From positions 1-8,705 of the forward strand of contig JBMNRA010000085.1 of NCBI GenBank assembly GCA_050944415.1: 8,705 bases of DNA, in the 5' to 3' direction. The translations under genes were made by a program, and so were the position numbers. The notes below the pieces were generated by a model, which saw nothing but the letters and a program-made list of their open reading frames with translations, searched no databases and was not told the DNA's origin. Shown here one piece after another: positions 1 through 5,433 of the stretch. Source of the stretch: Ruminococcus_G sp050944415. Its GTDB lineage: Bacteria; Bacillota; Clostridia; Lachnospirales; Lachnospiraceae. How positions within the stretch are numbered: position 1 is the first letter of the stretch; every line of letters begins with the position of its first letter.

Positions 1-1
1 C

Positions 2-125
2 TTCAATCCCTGGATATACAGCTAAGAAGGTAATCTGGTTTAATGCACACCTAGGAAATATATAAATGATGAAACGCAAAGGGATACTTCTATATTTTTT
101 CAACTTAAAGTATCTTGACGCTATC
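2..125. repeat. Left arm of 124-bp perfect terminal inverted repeat, probable insertion sequence end
   Basis: These 124 bases are identical to the reverse complement of 8582-8705, and the two copies diverge at once past CTATC (AACATG here, GTTCCC in the other copy). Read on the + strand, one frame is open from the window edge, gives IPGYTAKKVIWFNAHLGNI and stops at TAA 63-65. About 60 bp of AT-rich sequence then leads to the sharp boundary. That arrangement fits the last codons of a transposase followed by the right end of an insertion sequence, with the assembly stopping inside a repeated element. The arm also contains a 7-bp inverted pair, GATACTT (83-89) and AAGTATC (108-114), and an outward-facing TTGACG at 115-120 near its inner edge. 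The repeat itself is certain. The insertion sequence reading is inference, and I do not recognise the family. Confidence 0.9.
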
Positions 126-141
126 AACATGTGACTTTTCC

Positions 142-170
142 TTGACATTTGGCGGCCTCTGTGATAAATT
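142..170 (+). promoter_or_regulatory. Likely sigma-A promoter of the rpmG-secE-nusG-rplK-rplA operon
   Basis: A perfect -35 TTGACA lies at 142-147. It is followed by a 17-nt spacer and TAAATT at 165-170, preceded by TG at 162-163 (extended -10). A transcript would start near 177 and carry a leader of roughly 78 nt before rpmG. The -35 is only 16 bp from the inner edge of the terminal repeat, so the core promoter is intact but any upstream elements would now be repeat sequence. The promoter is also flanked by a short inverted pair, GGCGGCC (151-157) and GGCCGCC (215-221), of unknown meaning. Within the leader, 194-214 is a T-run followed by an A-run that could pair weakly. Nothing else is evident in 126-255. 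Confidence 0.6.
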
Positions 171-255
171 TATATAACGGCATGGAAGTAGGTCTTTTTT
201 TTATGTCTAAAAAAGGCCGCCGAATAACGCAAAAGAACACATGGAGGTGGAAGTC

Positions 256-405
256 GTGCGCGTAAAAATCACATTGGCATGTACAGAATGTAAGCAGCGT
301 AATTACAACATGACAAAAGAGAAAAAAAATCATCCGGAACGGATGGAGACCAAGAAATACTGCAAATTCTGCAGAACACACACAATGCACAAAGAAACCA
401 AGTAA
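256..405 (+). CDS. rpmG: Large ribosomal subunit protein bL33, zinc-binding (C+) form
   Basis: The predicted protein has 49 residues, the usual length for this family, and begins MRVKITLACTECKQRNY. Two CxxC pairs (C9/C12 and C36/C39) form the zinc-ribbon of the C+ type of L33. Its role is a small structural protein of the 50S subunit near the E site. I chose the GTG start at 256 because the strong Shine-Dalgarno GGAGGTGG (243-250) sits 5 nt upstream. An in-frame ATG at 241 lies before that site, has no ribosome binding site of its own and would add five atypical residues. It is the first gene of the operon, 18 bp ahead of secE. This order (L33, SecE, NusG, L11, L1) is standard in Bacillota, although the tRNA-Trp gene that is sometimes present is absent. 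The short length and GTG start make this gene easy to miss in automated calls. Confidence 0.95.
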   Translation: MRVKITLACTECKQRNYNMTKEKKNHPERMETKKYCKFCRTHTMHKETK

Positions 406-423
406 TTGGCACGAGGTGAAAAA

Positions 424-645
424 ATGGCAGAATCTGGAAAATCTAAAAAACCAGGTAAAGAGCCAAAGCAGAAGAAGCATTGGTTCAAAGGGCTCAAATC
501 TGAGTTTAACAAAATTATCTGGACCGACAGGGTCACACTTGGAAAGCAGACAGTGGCTGTCGTATCAATTACGATTGTGCTGGGAGTGATCATCACCATC
601 CTGGACAGCCTGGTACTGCAGTTCATGAATCTGGTTATTCGATGA
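424..645 (+). CDS. secE: Preprotein translocase subunit SecE
   Basis: The 73-residue protein has a lysine-rich, cytosolic N-terminus (residues 1-25). The family amphipathic segment and its conserved stretch EFNKIIWTDRVTLGKQT follow at about 28-43, then a single membrane helix at about 44-66. SecE clamps SecY and stabilises the SecYEG protein-export channel in the cytoplasmic membrane. Single-helix SecE is the normal form in Gram-positive bacteria. The position usually occupied by proline after the tryptophan of this motif is threonine here, a mild departure. The ATG at 424 is preferred over an in-frame TTG at 406 because GAGGTGA (413-419) is correctly placed for it. The gene lies between rpmG and nusG, 19 bp before the latter, as in most bacteria. 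Confidence 0.96.
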   Translation: MAESGKSKKPGKEPKQKKHWFKGLKSEFNKIIWTDRVTLGKQTVAVVSITIVLGVIITILDSLVLQFMNLVIR

Positions 646-664
646 GAAAGATAAGGGTGGTTAA

Positions 665-1180
665 ATGTCAGAAGCAAACTGGTATGTAGTCCATACGTAT
701 TCGGGCTATGAAAACAAAGTGAAAGCGAATATTGAAAAAACAATTGAGAACCGTCATCTGGAAGATCAGATTCTGGAAGTTCGTGTACCGATGCAGGATG
801 TTGTGGAAATGAAAAACGGCGCCAGGAAACAGGTGCAGAAAAAGATGTTTCCCGGTTATGTTCTGATTCATATGGTCATGAATGATGATACCTGGTATGT
901 TGTGAGAAATACCAGAGGTGTGACAGGATTTGTAGGTCCGGGGTCGAAGCCGGTGCCGCTGACAGAGGAAGAGATGAAGCCTCTTGGAATTCAGGCGGAA
1001 AACATTGTTGTGGACTTTCAGGAGGGCGATGCCGTTGTGGTTACAGGCGGAGCCTGGAAGGATACGGCTGGCGTGATCCAGAGCATCAATCTGCCCAAGC
1101 AGGTTGTGACAATCAATGTTGAGCTGTTCGGCCGTGAAACACCGGTGGAAATCAGTTTCGCAGAAGTGAAAAAAATGTAA
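665..1180 (+). CDS. nusG: Transcription termination/antitermination protein NusG
   Basis: The 171-residue protein starts with WYVVHTYSGYENKVK, the hallmark of the NusG N-terminal (NGN) domain, which spans about residues 5-110. It includes the MFPGYVLI and VRNTRGVTGFVG segments. The C-terminal KOW domain (about 117-170) contains FQEGDAVVVTGGAWKDTAG. The NGN domain binds RNA polymerase across the clamp and alters pausing and processivity. The KOW domain contacts partners such as ribosomal protein S10 or Rho. The ATG at 665 follows AAGGGTGG (653-660) by 4 nt. The gene is in its usual place after secE and before rplK; 74 bp separate it from rplK, and this gap holds the first L1-type leader. Length and domain order are normal. 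Confidence 0.97.
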   Translation: MSEANWYVVHTYSGYENKVKANIEKTIENRHLEDQILEVRVPMQDVVEMKNGARKQVQKKMFPGYVLIHMVMNDDTWYVVRNTRGVTGFVGPGSKPVPLTEEEMKPLGIQAENIVVDFQEGDAVVVTGGAWKDTAGVIQSINLPKQVVTINVELFGRETPVEISFAEVKKM

Positions 1181-1189
1181 CAGACAAAA

Positions 1190-1207
1190 GGGCCGTTTCT
1201 ACGGCTC
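1190..1207 (+). other. Stem-loop immediately upstream of the first L1-type site
   Basis: GGGCCGT (1190-1196) can pair with ACGGCTC (1201-1207) around a TTCT loop. This makes a 7-bp stem with one G-U pair. It has no T-run after it, so it is not an intrinsic terminator. It abuts GTGG of the L1-type site at 1208, so in the nusG-rplK mRNA the two helices could stack. The second site, before rplA, has no counterpart. Whether it is a processing site, part of the operator or incidental cannot be decided from the sequence. Confidence 0.4.
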
Positions 1208-1235
1208 GTGGGAGGGAAATCCCCGCAATTACCAC
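1208..1235 (+). promoter_or_regulatory. L1-binding-site mimic in the rplK leader (autogenous operator)
   Basis: The leader reads GTGGGAGGGAAA, then a C-run, then GCAATTACCAC. The outer GUGG (1208-1211) pairs with CCAC (1232-1235), and GGG pairs with CCC inside, leaving an asymmetric internal loop with GA on one side and GCAAUUA on the other. The L1-binding stalk of 23S rRNA has the same elements: GUGGGAGG on one strand and AAUACCAC on the other. L1 is known to repress the L11-L1 operon by binding an mRNA copy of its rRNA site. The site ends 5 nt before the Shine-Dalgarno AGGAGG (1241-1246), so bound protein would hinder ribosomes. The similarity is judged by eye and from memory of the rRNA sequence. 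Confidence 0.75.
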
Positions 1236-1254
1236 ATTATAGGAGGTGCCTGAC

Positions 1255-1680
1255 ATGGCAAAGAAAGTAGAAGGATATATTAAATTACAGATTCCGGCTG
1301 GTAAAGCAACACCAGCACCGCCAGTTGGTCCTGCACTGGGTCAGCATGGCGTAAACATCGTACAGTTTACAAAAGAGTTTAACGCAAGAACAGCTGATAA
1401 AGGCGACGTGGTTATTCCTGTAGTTATCACAGTTTATGCTGACAGAAGCTTCAGCTTCATCACAAAAACTCCGCCGGCAGCAGTTCTTCTTAAAAAAGCC
1501 TGCAACCTGAAATCCGGTTCCGGCGTTCCGAACAAGAACAAAGTCGCAACAATTTCAAAAGATAAGATCAAAGAAATTGCAGAGACAAAAATGCCGGATT
1601 TAAATGCAGGATCTCTGGAGGCTGCCATGAGCATGATCGCCGGTACAGCCAGAAGTATGGGTATTGTTGTAGAAGACTAA
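1255..1680 (+). CDS. rplK: Large ribosomal subunit protein uL11
   Basis: The 141-residue protein has the exact typical length and the conserved L11 segments. The N-terminal domain carries PAPPVGPALGQHGVNIVQF (about residues 20-38), the proline-rich hinge-proximal region bound by thiostrepton-type antibiotics. The C-terminal rRNA-binding domain follows, ending IAGTARSMGIVVED. L11 binds the GTPase-associated region of 23S rRNA at the base of the stalk and is needed for the stringent response to uncharged tRNA. The ATG at 1255 is preferred over an in-frame GTG at 1246, which overlaps the ribosome binding site AGGAGG (1241-1246). The first L1-type operator lies directly upstream, so translation is probably repressed by free L1. 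The gap to rplA is 72 bp, too long for simple stop-start coupling. Confidence 0.97.
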   Translation: MAKKVEGYIKLQIPAGKATPAPPVGPALGQHGVNIVQFTKEFNARTADKGDVVIPVVITVYADRSFSFITKTPPAAVLLKKACNLKSGSGVPNKNKVATISKDKIKEIAETKMPDLNAGSLEAAMSMIAGTARSMGIVVED

Positions 1681-1708
1681 GGTGAATTTGTATTATCCAA
1701 ACAAATAA

Positions 1709-1737
1709 GTGGGAGGGAAAAATCCCGCAATTACCAC
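1709..1737 (+). promoter_or_regulatory. Second L1-binding-site mimic, in the rplA leader
   Basis: This is a near copy of the element before rplK: GTGGGAGGGAAA (1709-1720), two more A bases, TCCC, then GCAATTACCAC (1727-1737). The outer stem is GUGG/CCAC and the inner stem GGG(A)/(U)CCC. The inner loop is longer by one A than in the first copy and the inner C-run is one base shorter, so the paired core is kept while the loop varies. CCAC ends directly against AGGAGG (1738-1743), the ribosome binding site of rplA, so L1 binding here should block initiation on its own mRNA. A second operator makes sense because the 72-bp gap would weaken translational coupling from rplK. Confidence 0.75.
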
Positions 1738-1752
1738 AGGAGGTTATTTAGA

Positions 1753-2445
1753 ATGAAACATGGAAAGAAATATTTAGAAGCTGCAAAAGCAGTAGATCGT
1801 ACAGCGCTGTATGATCCGGCAGAGGCCATTTCTTTAGTTAAGAAGACGGCTGTTGCCAAATTTGACGAGACAATCGAAGCTCATATCAGAACAGGATGCG
1901 ACGGACGTCACGCAGATCAGCAGATCCGTGGAGCGGTAGTTCTTCCGCACGGAACAGGTAAACAGGTTCGTGTACTGGTATTTGCCAAAGACGCGAAAGC
2001 AGATGAGGCAAAAGAGGCGGGAGCTGAGTTTGTAGGAGCTGAAGAGCTGATCCCGAAGATCCAGAATGAAAACTGGTTTGATTATGACGTAGTGGTTGCC
2101 ACACCGGATATGATGGGTGTCGTAGGACGTCTGGGACGTGTACTGGGTCCCAAAGGTCTGATGCCGAACCCGAAAGCCGGAACCGTAACCATGGATGTTG
2201 CGAAAGCTGTGAAAGATATCAAAGCCGGTAAGATTGAGTATCGTCTTGACAAAACAAATATTATTCACGTGCCAATCGGAAAAGCTTCTTTCTCAGAGGA
2301 GCAGTTAGCGGACAACTTCCAGACGCTGATAGATGCTATTAATAAAGCAAAACCAAGCGCATTGAAAGGAACTTATCTGAAGAGTGTGACAATCGCTCCG
2401 ACGATGGGACCTGGCGTAAAAATCAACACAATGAAATTAGCTTAA
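1753..2445 (+). CDS. rplA: Large ribosomal subunit protein uL1
   Basis: The 230-residue protein matches L1 across its full length. It contains RHADQQIRGAVVLPHGTGK (about 52-70) in domain I. The family signature GRLGRVLGPKGLMPNPKAGT lies at 125-144. The C-terminal return to domain I ends TIAPTMGPGVKINT, the segment that contacts rRNA. L1 forms the mobile stalk that releases E-site tRNA, and in many bacteria it also represses its own operon. The ATG at 1753 is 9 nt after AGGAGG (1738-1743). This is the last gene of the operon here: a strong hairpin terminator follows within 10 bp of the stop. In many Bacillota rplJ and rplL come next, but neither is present. Confidence 0.97.
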   Translation: MKHGKKYLEAAKAVDRTALYDPAEAISLVKKTAVAKFDETIEAHIRTGCDGRHADQQIRGAVVLPHGTGKQVRVLVFAKDAKADEAKEAGAEFVGAEELIPKIQNENWFDYDVVVATPDMMGVVGRLGRVLGPKGLMPNPKAGTVTMDVAKAVKDIKAGKIEYRLDKTNIIHVPIGKASFSEEQLADNFQTLIDAINKAKPSALKGTYLKSVTIAPTMGPGVKINTMKLA

Positions 2446-2454
2446 TGTGTAAGG

Positions 2455-2480
2455 ATGCACTGCCTGAGACGGCAGTGCAT
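2455..2480 (+). terminator. Intrinsic terminator after rplA
   Basis: ATGCACTGCC (2455-2464) and GGCAGTGCAT (2471-2480) form a perfect 10-bp stem with the loop TGAGAC, followed by TTTTCTTA. Further out, TGTAAG (2448-2453) can also pair with CTTACA (2484-2489). The hairpin begins 9 bp after the rplA stop and separates the ribosomal operon from the next unit. Confidence 0.9.
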
Positions 2481-2517
2481 TTTCTTACATCCGGCATGTC
2501 GAAGGAGAGTAGACAGT

Positions 2518-2545
2518 TTGCCGCTTATGTGTTATATTTTATGAT
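2518..2545 (+). promoter_or_regulatory. Possible promoter of the CNNM to spmB-like gene cluster
   Basis: TTGCCG (2518-2523) and TATGAT (2540-2545) are spaced by 16 nt, in an AT-rich stretch between the rplA terminator and the next gene. A transcript would start near 2552 and give a leader of about 24 nt carrying AGGAGG (2560-2565). A TATATT at 2533-2538 is an alternative but has no good -35. This is the only plausible promoter seen for the five genes that follow. Confidence 0.5.
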
Positions 2546-2575
2546 ATCTTATTGTATTTAGGAGGTTATATTTTC

Positions 2576-3922
2576 ATGGATTCTGACCCTGACAATTTAT
2601 GGTTACAGTTGTTATTGCTTGTATTTCTGACGGCGCTGAATGCATTTTTCGCCGGAGCGGAGATGGCGCTGGTTTCTGCCAGCCCCGGAAAATTGTCTCA
2701 GAAAGCTGAGGAGGGAGATAAAAAAGCGGCTCTCGTCCTGGAGCTTTTAAAAGAACCATCACGTTTTCTTTCTACCATACAGATTGCGATTACACTGGCG
2801 GGATTTTTCTCCAGTGCGTCTGCCGCAACCGGGATATCAAAAAGACTGGGAGTGCTGCTGGAGAGAATACATATTCCCAACAGTGACACTTTTTCTGTAG
2901 TAATCATTACGTTGATTCTGTCTTATTTTACACTGGTGCTGGGTGAACTGGTGCCAAAACGTATCGCTCAGCAGAAAGCGGAATCGTTCAGTCTGTTTGT
3001 TGTCCGTCCGGTGAGCATCCTTTCCAAGATTACCGCGCCGATCGTAAAGCTGCTGTCTGTATCCACGGCTCTGGTACTGCGGCTGTTCGGCATGCATGAT
3101 GAAGTGTCTCAGGAGAAGGTTTCGGAGGCGGAGATCCGTGCGTTGATTGAAAGCGGTGTGGAGACGGGGGTTTTTGATGAGTATGAATCGGAAATGCTGG
3201 ATTCGGTGTTTGAATTCGATGATATTCTGGCAAAGGAAATCATGACTTCCCGTAAAGATGTCTATGCTGTAGATGTGGCGGAACCTCTTTCTTCCTATCT
3301 GGATGAAATGCTGGAAACCCGTCATTCCCGAATACCGGTTTATGAGGAGGAGATTGACAATATTGTCGGTGTTCTTTATTTGAAAGATTTTATTCTTGAG
3401 GCCAGACGGTGTGGGTTTGAGAATGTGGATATCCGTTCACTGCTGCATAAGCCCTACTTTGTGCTGGAAAGTAAAAACATTAATGAATTGTTCCATGAAC
3501 TGCAGGAATCTCATCAGTATATTGCTGTGTTGATTGATGAGTACGGCGGATTTTCCGGAATTGTGACCATCGAAGACCTGGTTGAGGAGGTTATGGGCTC
3601 CATTGATGACACCGGCGATGAAGACGGGGAACCGAGAATTGAAGAAATAGATGATCATACCTGGCTTCTGAAAGGTCTGGTGACCATCAATGATCTGAAT
3701 GATGAGCTGGATGTTGATTTGGAATCCGAGAGCCATGATACGGTTTCCGGTCTTCTGCTGGATGAACTGGGATATATTCCGGAGGAAGATGATCTGCAGA
3801 CCATAGAGCTGGAAGGCCTGCGTTTTGAGATTCAGAAAATCCAGGATAAACGGATTGAACAGATTCTTGTCACCAAGCTGCCTCAGGCGGAAGAGGAACA
3901 GGAAGAAGGAAAAGAGGAATAG
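2576..3922 (+). CDS. CNNM/CBS/CorC-HlyC family membrane protein, putative ion transporter (hemolysin family)
   Basis: The 448-residue protein has the three-part layout of this family. A CNNM (DUF21) membrane domain spans about 1-190, with NAFFAGAEMALVSA at 22-35 and GELVPKRIAQQKAE at 123-136. A CBS pair lies at about 215-340, with ILAKEIMTSRKDV, SRIPVYEEEIDNIVG and DEYGGFSGIVTIEDLVEEV. A CorC/HlyC domain follows at about 350-435, with WLLKGLVTINDLNDEL. The tail (438-448) is very acidic. Related proteins (for example MpfA, YtfL/PaeA) are linked to magnesium, sodium or polyamine export, with CBS domains sensing nucleotides. The old name hemolysin does not describe activity. The ATG at 2576 follows AGGAGG (2560-2565); an in-frame TTG at 2552 precedes that site and is rejected. 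It is the first gene of a + strand cluster, 7 bp before the next. The substrate is not predictable here. Confidence 0.93.
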   Translation: MDSDPDNLWLQLLLLVFLTALNAFFAGAEMALVSASPGKLSQKAEEGDKKAALVLELLKEPSRFLSTIQIAITLAGFFSSASAATGISKRLGVLLERIHIPNSDTFSVVIITLILSYFTLVLGELVPKRIAQQKAESFSLFVVRPVSILSKITAPIVKLLSVSTALVLRLFGMHDEVSQEKVSEAEIRALIESGVETGVFDEYESEMLDSVFEFDDILAKEIMTSRKDVYAVDVAEPLSSYLDEMLETRHSRIPVYEEEIDNIVGVLYLKDFILEARRCGFENVDIRSLLHKPYFVLESKNINELFHELQESHQYIAVLIDEYGGFSGIVTIEDLVEEVMGSIDDTGDEDGEPRIEEIDDHTWLLKGLVTINDLNDELDVDLESESHDTVSGLLLDELGYIPEEDDLQTIELEGLRFEIQKIQDKRIEQILVTKLPQAEEEQEEGKEE

Positions 3923-3929
3923 AAGTCTT

Positions 3930-4601
3930 ATGTTTTGCAGTAAATGCGGTACACAGCTTCCGGATGACGCCATGTTCTGTTCGGAGTGCGGTGCGCCTAC
4001 CAGAAATTACAAAAAGCAGCATCAGGAAACGGCCTGTGAGCAGATGCCATATCAGCAGCAATATTATGAACAGCCTGCAGGGCAGAACTATGTGCCGGAG
4101 GCAGGGCCGGTTTCCGTGAAGGAAAAATTTACAGGAGGTTCCAGGAGAGGTATTATAATGGCGCTGGCTATTATTGTGATAGCGGTCCTGGCTGGCCTTT
4201 TGTATGTCATGGTGCTGAAGCCGCGTACTCCCCAGGATACGGTGGACAGGCTGGAAAAAGCCGTAGAAGATCTGGATATTGATGAAATTCTGAACTGCTT
4301 TGACGAGACGACGCGGCAGGCTTATAAAGACGGAATGGAGGAGTACGGAGATATGAGCGACTCCGTTACCGGATTGCTGGGAGTGGCAGGCGGACTGGGC
4401 ATTGGTCCTGATGTGACAATCCGTATCAGAGATATCGATTATCAGGGAGCAGATTCCTGTACGGTTTCTGTGGATTTTAAGATGTCATTCATGGGTGAAA
4501 GTCAGGAAGACAGTATGGATCTGCCTATGAAAAAAGAAGGCAGGGACTGGGTAATCGATGGAACGGTTTCCGGTGCTGTAATGGGGGAAGTGTTTGGATG
4601 A
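3930..4601 (+). CDS. Zinc-ribbon single-pass membrane protein of unknown function
   Basis: The 223-residue protein starts MFCSKCGTQLPDDAMFCSECG, a zinc-ribbon with two CxxC pairs (C3/C6, C17/C20). A Q/Y-rich linker (about 28-60) leads to one membrane helix at about 74-96, flanked by RR on the inside and K on the outside. The extracytoplasmic C-terminal part (about 100-223) starts with a helical PQDTVDRLEKAVEDLD segment and resembles DUF4878-like or NTF2-like folds seen in such proteins; this last point is inference. The architecture (cytosolic zinc ribbon, one helix, outer domain) is common and uncharacterised in Clostridia. The ATG at 3930 gives a protein that begins exactly at the ribbon. 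Its ribosome binding site is weak (GAGG 3914-3917, 12 nt away), consistent with coupling to the gene 7 bp upstream. A strong internal start may exist at 4158. Its last bases overlap the next gene by 4 bp (ATGA). Confidence 0.85.
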   Translation: MFCSKCGTQLPDDAMFCSECGAPTRNYKKQHQETACEQMPYQQQYYEQPAGQNYVPEAGPVSVKEKFTGGSRRGIIMALAIIVIAVLAGLLYVMVLKPRTPQDTVDRLEKAVEDLDIDEILNCFDETTRQAYKDGMEEYGDMSDSVTGLLGVAGGLGIGPDVTIRIRDIDYQGADSCTVSVDFKMSFMGESQEDSMDLPMKKEGRDWVIDGTVSGAVMGEVFG

Positions 4602-5407
4602 AAAAAGTATGGGCGGTTTATTTCAGCGCTACTAAAACGACGGAAAAAGTGGTCTGTACCATTGCGGAAGCACTGGCTGAGGCGCTGAGTACAGACTGGG
4701 GAAAAAGAGATTTTACCCTTCCTGAGGCCCGAAAAGAAGAATACAGCTTTGGATGCGGGGATATTGTGATCATGGGAACACCGGTTTATGCCGGGAGAGT
4801 TCCCAACGTTCTCCTTCCTTTTCTGAAGACGATAAAGGGGGAAGGCACAAAGGCGGTTCCCGTTGTGCTGTACGGAAACAGGAACTTTGATGATGCACTG
4901 GCGGAACTCAGGGATATTCTGGAAACTCAGGGTTTTATCTGCGGGGCTGCTGCCGCTTTTGTAGGAGAGCATGCTTTCTCCCGCATACTGGCAGCTGGAC
5001 GGCCAGATGAAGAAGATCTTCTGGAAGCAAGGAAGTTTGGACGAAGTGTGGGAGAGAAGATAATAAACGGCCGCTTTTCCGGAGGAATTTCCGTACCCGG
5101 GAGAAGTCCTTCTCCCGGGTATTTTAAACCCCGTGGGCCGGCGGGGGAACCGGTGGATATCCGCAAAGTGAAATCTCTGGTGACAGAAGACTGTGATGAC
5201 TGCGGCCTCTGTGCCCGGGTCTGTCCTATGGGTTCCATATGTCCGGATAATGTAAGGGAATACCGGGGGATCTGTATCAAATGCGGCGCCTGTATCAAGG
5301 GATGTCCACGGGACGCCAGGTACTATGATGATCCGGGTTTTCTGTTTCATAAGCGTGATCTGGAGGAGAGACTGACGGAAAGAGCGGAAATCGGAATCTG
5401 GCTTTAA
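4598..5407 (+). CDS. EFR1-type protein: flavodoxin-like domain fused to a 2[4Fe-4S] ferredoxin domain
   Basis: The 269-residue protein joins two redox domains. The N-terminal flavodoxin-like fold (about 1-165) begins with AVYFSATKTTEKV, whose S-A-T-K-T-T loop is the FMN phosphate site, and includes GTPVYAGRVPN and VVLYGNRNFDDA. The C-terminal domain (about 190-245) carries two [4Fe-4S] motifs: C199-x2-C202-x2-C205-x3-C209-P and C226-x2-C229-x2-C232-x3-C236-P. Such proteins are expected to move electrons between iron-sulfur clusters and flavin in the cytosol; the partner is unknown. The domains are linked by a glycine/proline-rich segment (about 161-183), and the DNA for that linker holds a 28-nt palindrome. 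The ATG overlaps the previous stop (ATGA), with GGGGGA at 4583-4588 as ribosome binding site, so the two genes are translationally coupled. Confidence 0.92.
   Translation: MKKVWAVYFSATKTTEKVVCTIAEALAEALSTDWGKRDFTLPEARKEEYSFGCGDIVIMGTPVYAGRVPNVLLPFLKTIKGEGTKAVPVVLYGNRNFDDALAELRDILETQGFICGAAAAFVGEHAFSRILAAGRPDEEDLLEARKFGRSVGEKIINGRFSGGISVPGRSPSPGYFKPRGPAGEPVDIRKVKSLVTEDCDDCGLCARVCPMGSICPDNVREYRGICIKCGACIKGCPRDARYYDDPGFLFHKRDLEERLTERAEIGIWL
5094..5125 (+). terminator. Intragenic terminator-like palindrome in the EFR1-type gene
   Basis: Positions 5094-5106 and 5109-5121 are perfect 13-base inverted arms (core CCCGGGAGAAG and CTTCTCCCGGG) around TC. An RNA would fold as a 12-bp, GC-rich stem with a GUCC tetraloop, directly followed by UUUU (5122-5125). 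This has the form of a Rho-independent terminator, but it lies in frame inside an intact gene, over residues V166-Y175 (VPGRSPSPGY) in the linker between the two redox domains. Perfect arms of this length are not expected by chance. Actual termination here is not shown. Confidence 0.55.
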
Positions 5408-5433
5408 AAGAGGATCATTGAAGGAGAGGGATC

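Noticed and set aside
151..221. Inverted pair GGCGGCC (151-157) and GGCCGCC (215-221) around the first promoter
   Set aside because: The left arm lies upstream of the predicted transcript start, so it cannot form an RNA hairpin in that transcript, and 7 bp is too short to claim an operator.
330..743. 137-residue and 118-residue - strand frames over the rpmG-secE-nusG region
   Set aside because: They are antisense to conserved genes, cysteine/phenylalanine-rich and without domains or ribosome binding sites.
4154..4159. Perfect TATAAT inside the zinc-ribbon gene as an internal promoter
   Set aside because: The nearest -35-like TTTACA (4128-4133) is 20 nt away, too far, and the bases are explained by Ile-Ile-Met codons.
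4502..5350. 282-residue open frame on the - strand
   Set aside because: It lies opposite the zinc-ribbon and EFR1-type genes, whose motifs and ribosome binding sites are clear, and its translation is proline/serine/histidine-rich with no recognisable domain.
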